From positions 1 to 37,984 of IMG/VR virus record IMGVR_UViG_3300005096_000422: a stretch of 37,984 nucleotides of DNA; one strand, written 5' to 3'. The position numbers and the translations under genes were made by a program. The stretch comes from a virus. Under the pieces are notes generated by a model. The model did no database searches and was not told where the DNA came from. It saw nothing but the letters and a program-made list of their open reading frames with translations. Positions 7,980-14,960 of this stretch are shown piece by piece; within the stretch, counting starts at the first letter, position 1, and every line of letters begins with the position of its first letter.

Positions 7980-8932
7980 CAGATAACTCCTGTCCATTTG
8001 ATGGTGTACTGGTCATCACCATTGGTTTCTTTTAACGAATACGTCTTTGGCCGAGTAATACGGCCGGCGCGGTCGGCAGTAGAAAGCTCGCTAATCTCAC
8101 TTGCGAGTGCATTAAACTCCAGCGTTTCGCCCAGGTTGTTGGTAAACGTTGCGATTAACGCAACGCTGGTCGAGTTGGTCAGTGCGGTCCAGTCAGCGAC
8201 ATTAGTGACTGCTTTGGGATCAATCGCCAGCGTTGGGTTACGATCAGCGATTTCGAAGAAATGCGAGCCTGTCTCATAGTTCTCCTGGATATCCACACCG
8301 GTGTCGAGCGTAAAGCTGCCGATGTTGATTGTGCCGCCGCCCTCAGTCACCGTGCACAGCGCTGATGTCATACGGAATATCTCGCCATTGGATGCTGACC
8401 AGGCTGGCAACGCCACTACACCAGGCTCCAAAAATCCAGACTGTATGTTGCCTTTCGCCATCAACACGTTCATGGCTGCCTCGAATGAAAGCGTGTTCAC
8501 CGATCCAAGTAGCTTGTGCAGCAGGCCGTCTTCATAGAAATAGCCACTGGCACCGGTGTTCTGGATAACCGATGACGTACTGGTCGGCGTGTAGATCGCT
8601 GTGCGCGGGGTTGTAGTGCCATTACCCGCCGTGACAACGTTGTGACCAGACGCAATCAACATGGCGTGGATATCGGGTACCAGGTTGCCGCCAACACCGC
8701 CCAGGCCGCGTACGCGAGTGCTGACCTCCAGCGAACTGGCCTGTTTCAGCGTGACTGAGTCACCAGGACCGAAGGTGCCTTTGATGTCGCCCTCACCGGT
8801 GTCCTTATCGGTCGGTGTACTGATGTTCAGATCGCCATTCGGCATAATCAGATCCGAGCCCGGTACCGGCGCGGCATCGATGCCCTTGGTGGTCTCGACC
8901 TTGTACAAAAAAACCTTATTTCGCGTGAGCAT
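7979..8932 (-). CDS. major tail tube protein
   Basis: 317 residues. The N-terminus (NKVFLYKVETTKGIDAAPVP) and the glycine/threonine-rich beta composition are typical of siphovirus tail tube subunits, which stack as hexamers around the DNA channel. The C-terminal third (EISELSTADRAGRITRPKTY) ends in KWTGVI. Its gene precedes the chaperone/tape-measure genes and no sheath gene precedes it, so the tail should be non-contractile. Tail-tube family assignment is from N-terminal sequence and order. Confidence 0.8.
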   Translation of the reverse strand: MLTRNKVFLYKVETTKGIDAAPVPGSDLIMPNGDLNISTPTDKDTGEGDIKGTFGPGDSVTLKQASSLEVSTRVRGLGGVGGNLVPDIHAMLIASGHNVVTAGNGTTTPRTAIYTPTSTSSVIQNTGASGYFYEDGLLHKLLGSVNTLSFEAAMNVLMAKGNIQSGFLEPGVVALPAWSASNGEIFRMTSALCTVTEGGGTINIGSFTLDTGVDIQENYETGSHFFEIADRNPTLAIDPKAVTNVADWTALTNSTSVALIATFTNNLGETLEFNALASEISELSTADRAGRITRPKTYSLKETNGDDQYTIKWTGVI

Positions 8933-8946
8933 GGTGCTCTCCTTAC

Positions 8947-9420
8947 TTAAACAACCGGGTTAGTGTTTTCTGTCGATAAACTCAGCTCGGCACGGTGGCA
9001 AAGCACATTGGCGAACATAACCGGCACGATGGATTCAACCTGAATGCCGGAGGGGCCGAATTCCTGCTCGAGATCCTTATTTGCCAGGCAGGCTCCACCC
9101 AGCGTTGGGTCGGTCCGGAATGCGTCCGCAATCGCTTCTACCAGGTCATCAAATATCAAGCCGGTCTGGTCCGCATCGTCCAGGGCCATGAAGCCACGGA
9201 TCTTCCAGCGCACCACACGGCGGACTTCGCTGTTGTCCAGATCCTCTTCCACCGTAGCTTCGCGGTAGAAGTGCCAGCCATGCAGACGTCCAGACGATGT
9301 GTAAAGCTGTACCAGCTCGCTGTTGGTTTTGGCATAGCGTTCGTAGTCGTACACCTTGTCAACGCCTGCCACGCCCTGCAACTTGGCTTTGATGGCTGCT
9401 CGTAGTGGGGCCAGGCTCAT
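8947..9420 (-). CDS. putative tail terminator protein
   Basis: 157 residues (LAPLRAAIKAKLQGVAGVDK, then FYREATVEEDLDNSEVRRVV and FDDLVEAIADAFRTDP). Mixed alpha/beta composition and position just before the tail tube gene fit the tail terminator (lambda U-like), the ring that ends tail polymerisation and joins the head. The start overlaps the upstream stop by 4 bp. Assigned by gene order and general sequence pattern. Confidence 0.55.
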   Translation of the reverse strand: MSLAPLRAAIKAKLQGVAGVDKVYDYERYAKTNSELVQLYTSSGRLHGWHFYREATVEEDLDNSEVRRVVRWKIRGFMALDDADQTGLIFDDLVEAIADAFRTDPTLGGACLANKDLEQEFGPSGIQVESIVPVMFANVLCHRAELSLSTENTNPVV

Positions 9421-9713
9421 CGACCAGACTCCAGACGCGTAGTAATGCGATCCAGCGCCGCCAGTAACATATTGGTGATCTGCCCAGTCTGCTCGCTGAA
9501 ATTCTTCTCGAACATGTGCGCACCCTCGGTCCCTTTCCGGGATATCTTGCGCGCAACCAGGAAGGCAACCGAACCGGCCTCGGCACGTGGTACGCCCAGC
9601 TTGGCGACTACCCAGTCAGCAATCGGTTCAATGGGTGGCCAGTGCGGCCGTGTGCCCAGTTCTACCGGCAGGCCGTGGGCCATAGGCGTGAACACTTTAC
9701 CTGCCAATGCCAC
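9417..9713 (-). CDS. HK97 gp10-like tail completion protein, C-terminal half
   Basis: 98 residues. VELGTRPHWPPIEPIADWVV is the hallmark C-terminal segment of HK97 gp10/neck proteins, normally preceded in the same chain by an N-terminal helical domain. Here that N-terminal part is in a different frame at 9697..9939. A GTG start at 9713 with 17 bp overlap would allow separate translation. Either the gene has a frameshift, a recoding event joins the two, or it works as two chains. Confidence 0.65.
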   Translation of the reverse strand: MALAGKVFTPMAHGLPVELGTRPHWPPIEPIADWVVAKLGVPRAEAGSVAFLVARKISRKGTEGAHMFEKNFSEQTGQITNMLLAALDRITTRLESGR

Positions 9714-9939
9714 CGGTAAGGGCTGTGCTCATCATCTGGTGCGTGATGCTGCCGCGCAGGCCTGCACTGCCACCGACACCGACCGGCGTGTCGTCTTTGA
9801 TCTCGCGCTCCAGCAGCAGCAGGATCTCTTGCACGCTGGTGGACATTTCCTCGCGGGTGATGTCCGGTGCCTGATTCAGGAACTTGGTATAGGCCAGCGC
9901 GGCGCTGTCGTCCCAGTCGATGGCGGCGACCTGGCTCAT
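9697..9939 (-). CDS. HK97 gp10-like tail completion protein, N-terminal half
   Basis: 80 residues. It contains the family's N-terminal pattern, DDTPVGVGGSAGLRGSITHQ (compare TPVDTGRLRGS-type motifs), then stops at GGIGR just after the point where the other frame continues GKVFTPMAHGLPVELG. Moving forward one base before the stop gives an uninterrupted, family-like protein of about 165 residues. The start overlaps the neck gene stop by 4 bp. Confidence 0.65.
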   Translation of the reverse strand: MSQVAAIDWDDSAALAYTKFLNQAPDITREEMSTSVQEILLLLEREIKDDTPVGVGGSAGLRGSITHQMMSTALTGGIGR

Positions 9940-10613
9940 CGGAAACGCCTCGAGTGTGTCAGCCGGTCGTTGCCCTGGCTGTTGGTCATGTCCAGATCAA
10001 CCACTACACCGGCGGCCACGTTGCGCTTGGGTTCGATGCCCAGTTCATCGTAGTAGCGTTTTCGCAAGGTCTTTGCACGCATTGCAAACTCACGTGCTTT
10101 ACCCTGGTGTTCGACGGTGTCCGCCTGGATCGTTGAGTCGCTGTCGCCGCTGTAGAGGCTGGCGAGCTGGTCGCATAGCACTGCTGCGGCATAGCTGGCA
10201 ACGGCCTCCTGGTCAGGTACAGGGACCGTATCCGTTGTCGCATCGACGACGCGGGCGATGGTGTAGCTGGTGCGAACGGTCTCGCCGGCGTTGATGCTGG
10301 CGGCCAGCTGGATCTGCTGACCACCTGGTGCGTCGTACAATGCCCAGTCTTCAGGTTCCAGGTGTGATGGCGGCACCTGGCCTACTGGATACTCCAGCGC
10401 CTGCAGCACGGAGAAATCCGGTTCCCAGGCGGCGGGCAGGTTCAGCAACTGGCCGCCTGGTGCGGTGATGTCTTCGACTTTTTTGTCTGGTCGATCTTTG
10501 CTGTAACGTGAAACAGCCAGTGCGATCGCACTGTCACGGTCGGCCGTGGCGATCTTGCCGGCGTCGTCGCGCACCAGGTTGTCGGTGAGGGTTTGGAAAT
10601 TCAGTAGGCTCAT
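9936..10613 (-). CDS. putative head-tail adaptor / neck protein
   Basis: 225 residues, between the head genes and tail completion genes. Residues 20 to 45 (KIATADRDSAIALAVSRYSK) and later helices (VASYAAAVLCDQLASLYSG, EFAMRAKTLRKRYYDELG) are mainly helical with a beta-rich middle, as in adaptor proteins that bind under the portal. No signature motif is recognised; the call is from position and helix pattern. It overlaps the previous gene by 4 bp. Confidence 0.5.
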   Translation of the reverse strand: MSLLNFQTLTDNLVRDDAGKIATADRDSAIALAVSRYSKDRPDKKVEDITAPGGQLLNLPAAWEPDFSVLQALEYPVGQVPPSHLEPEDWALYDAPGGQQIQLAASINAGETVRTSYTIARVVDATTDTVPVPDQEAVASYAAAVLCDQLASLYSGDSDSTIQADTVEHQGKAREFAMRAKTLRKRYYDELGIEPKRNVAAGVVVDLDMTNSQGNDRLTHSRRFR

Positions 10614-11242
10614 GGATTATCCCTGGCCTCGCAGTAGACTTCGCCAACTGGATCACCGGATACTGGCCAGAGTCGCCATTGCCGCTTGCCGGTTTGCAGT
10701 TCTCGGGATGGGGCCCCACACAGATCACCTTTCGGTGCTCGCGCCACTTCCTTCTGGACCTCGCCGGTCAGAGACCGTACGGGACGAGACCCAACCCCAC
10801 GATTTGGTGCGACAACCCAGCCAGGTGACACTGTTACGGGTTGCTGCTCTGGTGGTGGTTCGGCAACAGGCTTTGTTACGGACAGTACACATTTAATCTC
10901 GCCAATTGCCCGTCCATCCTGCTTACCGCCTTCACGCCACAATCGCCAACGTCGATCCCCAGTTTTACCTTTACAGTTCTTTGGATTGATACAATCTTCA
11001 CGAGGGCGAGTGTCGTCGTAGCAGGTAGAACCGACTGGCACTGTCATAATTACATTATGTCCATTCTGGCCACCGCGTAGGTACCTTACCTTACGCACGC
11101 CGGCAGCACGCGGTGCAACTGTCCACACCTGATTCTGTGTGACTGGTTTATCAGGTAAGCATAGGGTAATACCCACAATCGCATTTGCAGTATTGGATGA
11201 CATTAATACAACAGCGAGAATGGTGATTATGATAAATCGCAC
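10610..11242 (-). CDS. exported protein with two tandem repeats, unknown (moron candidate)
   Basis: 210 residues from GTG at 11242 with GGAG about 10 bases upstream. Residues 1 to 22 (MRFIIITILAVVLMSSNTANA) form a clear signal peptide, so the mature protein should be periplasmic or secreted. The rest is an internal duplication: repeat 1 at about 39 to 125 and repeat 2 at about 146 to 207 share W-x-VAP, VR-x-L-x-G, P-x-G-x-x-C, TG-x-R-x-WRLW and GE-x-x-C, joined by a proline-rich linker (AEPPPEQQP). Two paired cysteines per repeat suggest disulfides. A signal peptide is out of place among head and neck genes, so this is probably an accessory gene that modifies the cell envelope during infection. 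No family recognised. Confidence 0.65.
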   Translation of the reverse strand: MRFIIITILAVVLMSSNTANAIVGITLCLPDKPVTQNQVWTVAPRAAGVRKVRYLRGGQNGHNVIMTVPVGSTCYDDTRPREDCINPKNCKGKTGDRRWRLWREGGKQDGRAIGEIKCVLSVTKPVAEPPPEQQPVTVSPGWVVAPNRGVGSRPVRSLTGEVQKEVARAPKGDLCGAPSRELQTGKRQWRLWPVSGDPVGEVYCEARDNP

Positions 11243-11299
11243 TCTAATAGCTCCTTTAGGTTGTTGAACTTGACATTGTTTTTATCTCAGGAGAAGTCA

Positions 11300-13219
11300 T
11301 TACACCCAACCAGCACTATTCAAAGTGGCATGCCATACACCATCCACGACGCATTTAATATGCATAAATTCACCTGAAGTTCCGTCGCTGGTCCAGGTGG
11401 CTTTCTGTGCGCCTGCTACAGATATATTTTCTGTTCCGTCACCATTAATGGATATGGTTTGAGCCACAACAGTCTCGAACAAGTACTCCATACCGGTTTT
11501 TGCTGGTGGCAGAGTAAATGCGACAGCGCCCGTTGCGCCTGCATTGTCAAAATGGCCGCCTGTTCGAAAGCCATCGACGACATTATTCGCAGTAAATGAA
11601 TAAGCAAAATCTACGTTTAGCCCATTCTTGTCCCAGTTGTCTCGCAATACCCAATTCTGCTTATCAGCTATTGAAGTGAAATTTGTCTCTATGCCAGAAG
11701 AACTGTTGCCCTCGACAACAATCGGGCCAGTCTGATTTCCGATTGCGTATATAGGACTGAAAGAGCCTGAGACATCACAAATAAAGTGATTGTATTTTAT
11801 ACGCGTCTGCTTGAGCGCGCCTGACGAATAAATTGCTCCGGATGACAAGCCTTTGTGTGTAATCTCATTGCCGTTAACGGTAATGTTTTTCATGCCGTTG
11901 TTGTTATCTGCAAGGCGCACACAGCATATCGATCCAGCAGAACTCTTTAATGTGTTATTCCTTATATTCACATCTGTGACCGTCATTGCTGGCGTATCAT
12001 TCAAAATGTAAACAGGAAATATTATGCCAGTTATAGTGTTGCCTGAGACTGTCACTGAATCGACATTAGAGATTCCACCGTTGTAGATGGAAATGCCTTT
12101 ATCGTTGTAGCCTGGATCAGTACAAAAGATAGTATTGCCAGAAATGCCGATGCTTTTTGAACCTTTTACAACAATTCCTAACTGGTCATTTGTGCGTAAT
12201 GATGCATCATAAAGTCTAATTGTATTTCCTGAGATGACACCGCCTTCGACTTCCTGAAATTGTATATGATCTGGGCTGTTAGTTACGATCAGCCCACAAC
12301 CGTGAATAACATTACCTGATACAGTGATATTTTTGCAGCCTATGTTGAGACCAGCAGTGCTAATTGCTTTTATACCACTCTTTCCCGCTCGTATAATCGT
12401 ATTACCAGCCGCTACCCCATCGACACAATCTAAAAAATAAATAGCTGATTCCCGACAATCAATAACGGTATTACCAGTAGCAGCTGAGCCTATACTGCCT
12501 GGCATGCTAATCATGCATGCACCACCAAATATCCGGTTATTTTTGCATGTATTGCCTACATTTAAGCTACCAGTATTAACGATTAGCATATAGTTCGGTA
12601 GCAGATTATTATTTAAGTTTGAAAGTGTCACTGGTACACGTGCAGTGAGAGTGCAATTACTAACGGAGTTGAGACTGCTGCCTGTAGTAACCTGTAACAC
12701 GTTCATCAATATATTTACATCGTACCCATCGCAGTCAATGATTTCGCACTCGTTACAGTCGAAATAGATACAGCCATAATTGATAATCCCTATACTGGCT
12801 GAGTGTTTCCTGTCAAATTTAAACCCCAGTATTTTTATCCTATCGCAGTTCGTGAACGTGAACGTTCTGTCGGTGACAGTCGACCCCCCAAGAAACGTCG
12901 CACCGTAACCGTAAAAAGTTATATCACTTTTGTTAGCAACACTGACGCCATTAACACCAGTCCACTTATATGACCTGCCGGGAGGAAAATAAAGAACAGC
13001 TGGACCTGTTAATGATGCTATTAGAGCTTCGAGGCTTACGCGATCGTCAGTGCTGCCGTCGCCTTTAAGACCATAATGTGTGACGTCATAACGATTGCCA
13101 GACAGTGAACTAAAATCAATTTTTTTTGTTTCTTTGTTTTGGCTATCGACGATAGGTAAATAATCACCGACCCTCGGTGATACGTATTCAGCCAATAAAG
13201 ATATGGGTGTGTCGGGCAT
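11300..13219 (-). CDS. beta-helix tailspike-like protein (pectate-lyase-type fold)
   Basis: 639 residues. The N-terminus (residues 1 to 45) looks like a virion-attachment domain; VTHYGLKGDGSTDD at about 46 to 59 is the classic entry to a pectate-lyase-like right-handed beta-helix (DVxxYGAxGDGxTDD). From about 90 to 500 there are many short turns with asparagine ladders (ISGNTI, VSGNTITG, VNGNEIT). The last 100 residues form a separate C-terminal domain. Such proteins bind or cleave surface polysaccharides. It follows the SGNH esterase gene and lies between the capsid and neck genes rather than with the tail tip. The DNA is clearly more AT-rich than the flanking head genes, suggesting acquisition by exchange. 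Confidence 0.8.
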   Translation of the reverse strand: MPDTPISLLAEYVSPRVGDYLPIVDSQNKETKKIDFSSLSGNRYDVTHYGLKGDGSTDDRVSLEALIASLTGPAVLYFPPGRSYKWTGVNGVSVANKSDITFYGYGATFLGGSTVTDRTFTFTNCDRIKILGFKFDRKHSASIGIINYGCIYFDCNECEIIDCDGYDVNILMNVLQVTTGSSLNSVSNCTLTARVPVTLSNLNNNLLPNYMLIVNTGSLNVGNTCKNNRIFGGACMISMPGSIGSAATGNTVIDCRESAIYFLDCVDGVAAGNTIIRAGKSGIKAISTAGLNIGCKNITVSGNVIHGCGLIVTNSPDHIQFQEVEGGVISGNTIRLYDASLRTNDQLGIVVKGSKSIGISGNTIFCTDPGYNDKGISIYNGGISNVDSVTVSGNTITGIIFPVYILNDTPAMTVTDVNIRNNTLKSSAGSICCVRLADNNNGMKNITVNGNEITHKGLSSGAIYSSGALKQTRIKYNHFICDVSGSFSPIYAIGNQTGPIVVEGNSSSGIETNFTSIADKQNWVLRDNWDKNGLNVDFAYSFTANNVVDGFRTGGHFDNAGATGAVAFTLPPAKTGMEYLFETVVAQTISINGDGTENISVAGAQKATWTSDGTSGEFMHIKCVVDGVWHATLNSAGWV

Positions 13220-13234
13220 TAATCGATATCGTAG

Positions 13235-14374
13235 TTAGCGCCAGCTATTGCCAATACTAGACATGATGTCATCGTTGCCGGCAGGGCCATCGACAATCCA
13301 GCTGATACCACCGATGTGCGGGTGGACACTATCAGCTCGCAGTGATGTCGGTAATTGGCCGACTGCTACTTCGGCGGTATCCGTTGCATCCCCATTTGTG
13401 CCTAACAGGGTATTTGCATTTACATCGATATACCGGGTGCCGTATTGGGCTAAGGCCCATGAATTGAAATCATCGATATAAGTGAGCGCTACCCCTTTTG
13501 TCGTGGGGAACGTTGTCCAATTAGCCTTATTGTATGTTAGTGACAAAACCCGATAGTCGCCCATCATCTGGTCGGTCATCGCCTTAATATTGGCTTGCAG
13601 CACGGCTTGCGAATTGGTATTGAAATCATTTTGGCCAACCCAGAAAATAGTAGGTTCGCTATGCAGGTCAGGCCGGATATTAAACCGGGACAGTATCTGT
13701 GAGCTTGTCTCACCCCCTTCTGCACCGTCAAATACGTTGGGCAGCGTCCCGATCGTAGTGCGCAAATCCCAATGCACCCCCTGGTCGGGCATAGAATCAC
13801 CCCAAATAACCAACGTTTTGTCCATGTTAAACAGCTGATGATTCGCACTTAGCCCATCGTCATACAATATCCCCGTCATCCCCGCAATGTCGTACATGCC
13901 TGCGAAGTCGTAATCAAGTTGGTACGTGCCAGGGTTGCCGCCGTTATCTGATAGCTGGAAAATATGATTGCCCGTGTTAACGATAGGATATCGTAAGATC
14001 ATATTATTTTTAGTCGTTCTTACAGATAACTGCTGGGACTGGTTACCTGTATCCGGGGTCATCCACTGGCCCGCTGTATTGTCATACATCAGGACATGAA
14101 CCGATGGGTAGGTGAGAGTCTCTGATGCCGCGTAAATAGTTGGCGAACTCAACCTGATAACACACAGCATTTCCATGCCCGCTGTTAGTGGTATATTTTG
14201 CTGCCTGATGTACTGATTACCCGCCCCGTTAAATGTGACTGACGATGTGGTTACTGTCGGTGCATTACCTGCTATCCATGGGCTGAGTGTAAAATTCTCT
14301 GAATTTTGCAGGATATTTACCAGTTTCGTGAGCGGTACTGTGCCCAGTCCACCAGCTGTGGCTACCAGACTCAC
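13235..14374 (-). CDS. SGNH/GDSL-family esterase of the virion
   Basis: 379 residues. An N-terminal beta-rich domain (1 to about 180) precedes an SGNH hydrolase domain with all four blocks: WGDSM (Ser194), GAEGG at 217 to 221, GQND at 247 to 250, and DSVHP near the C-terminus (Asp348, His351). SGNH enzymes of phages typically remove O-acetyl groups from surface polysaccharides. It overlaps the 170-aa gene by 4 bp and is followed after 15 bp by the beta-helix gene, so esterase and spike are co-produced and may act in sequence on the same receptor. No signal peptide is seen, so it is probably a virion component. Confidence 0.85.
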   Translation of the reverse strand: MSLVATAGGLGTVPLTKLVNILQNSENFTLSPWIAGNAPTVTTSSVTFNGAGNQYIRQQNIPLTAGMEMLCVIRLSSPTIYAASETLTYPSVHVLMYDNTAGQWMTPDTGNQSQQLSVRTTKNNMILRYPIVNTGNHIFQLSDNGGNPGTYQLDYDFAGMYDIAGMTGILYDDGLSANHQLFNMDKTLVIWGDSMPDQGVHWDLRTTIGTLPNVFDGAEGGETSSQILSRFNIRPDLHSEPTIFWVGQNDFNTNSQAVLQANIKAMTDQMMGDYRVLSLTYNKANWTTFPTTKGVALTYIDDFNSWALAQYGTRYIDVNANTLLGTNGDATDTAEVAVGQLPTSLRADSVHPHIGGISWIVDGPAGNDDIMSSIGNSWR

Positions 14375-14883
14375 GACACTAGTCTCGGAAGCACTGTGTA
14401 GTTTTTTGACCCAACAGCAGCGACGGCAATTGTTTTTATCGTGACCCCATCTTTCTGCATCGGCACCGGGATTGATTTCGTGGTTACCGTTATAACAAAG
14501 GTATTTCGTGCAAAGACCTTATCGGGCACGCCAATGCTGACGCGCAACGTGTCCAGTATAACCGACAGTGCGACTTCATCATTTGCTGTAGTTGACCATG
14601 CGACCATAACAGCATCACCGTCAACAATATTCTGCAAAATATCGAGAGTGAATCCTTGTGCGGTAAAACCAGACAGAAATTCGGATCCAGCATCACCAGA
14701 ACCAACTGCAGTATTGGCAACCAACGCAGTACTGTCTGTGTTCCCCTGGACAGCTGTGGTTACTCCATTTATCGCTGTGTGCAGTTGTCTGTTCGAAGAT
14801 TCGATGAATTCAAAATCATCCAACAGCGAATTATATCCCGCCATCAGCATATCCATCGTAATCGACACTCGATCCAGTTGCAT
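14371..14883 (-). CDS. head-region protein of unknown function
   Basis: 170 residues with a good RBS (GGTGGAG just before the ATG). The N-terminus is helical and acidic (MDMLMAGYNSLLDDFEFIES), the rest beta-rich (FVITVTTKSIPVPMQKDGV). It stands directly after the capsid gene and before esterase and spike genes. It could be a decoration protein or an anchor for those proteins; nothing in the sequence decides this. Confidence 0.5.
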   Translation of the reverse strand: MQLDRVSITMDMLMAGYNSLLDDFEFIESSNRQLHTAINGVTTAVQGNTDSTALVANTAVGSGDAGSEFLSGFTAQGFTLDILQNIVDGDAVMVAWSTTANDEVALSVILDTLRVSIGVPDKVFARNTFVITVTTKSIPVPMQKDGVTIKTIAVAAVGSKNYTVLPRLVS

Positions 14884-14905
14884 ATCTCCACCTATTCCTG
14901 ACTAT

Positions 14906-14937
14906 CGTGCAGGCACCGAGGTACCAATGCCTGCACG
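14906..14937 (-). terminator. hairpin after the major capsid gene
   Basis: A perfect 10-bp inverted repeat, CGTGCAGGCA with TGCCTGCACG and a 12-nt loop, lies 24 bp beyond the capsid gene stop on the leftward strand. No T run follows, so it is more likely a partial terminator, RNA-stabilising or processing hairpin than a full stop, since essential tail genes lie downstream. Confidence 0.5.
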
Positions 14938-14960
14938 CCGTTCACTTCAGCGCGTTACCG

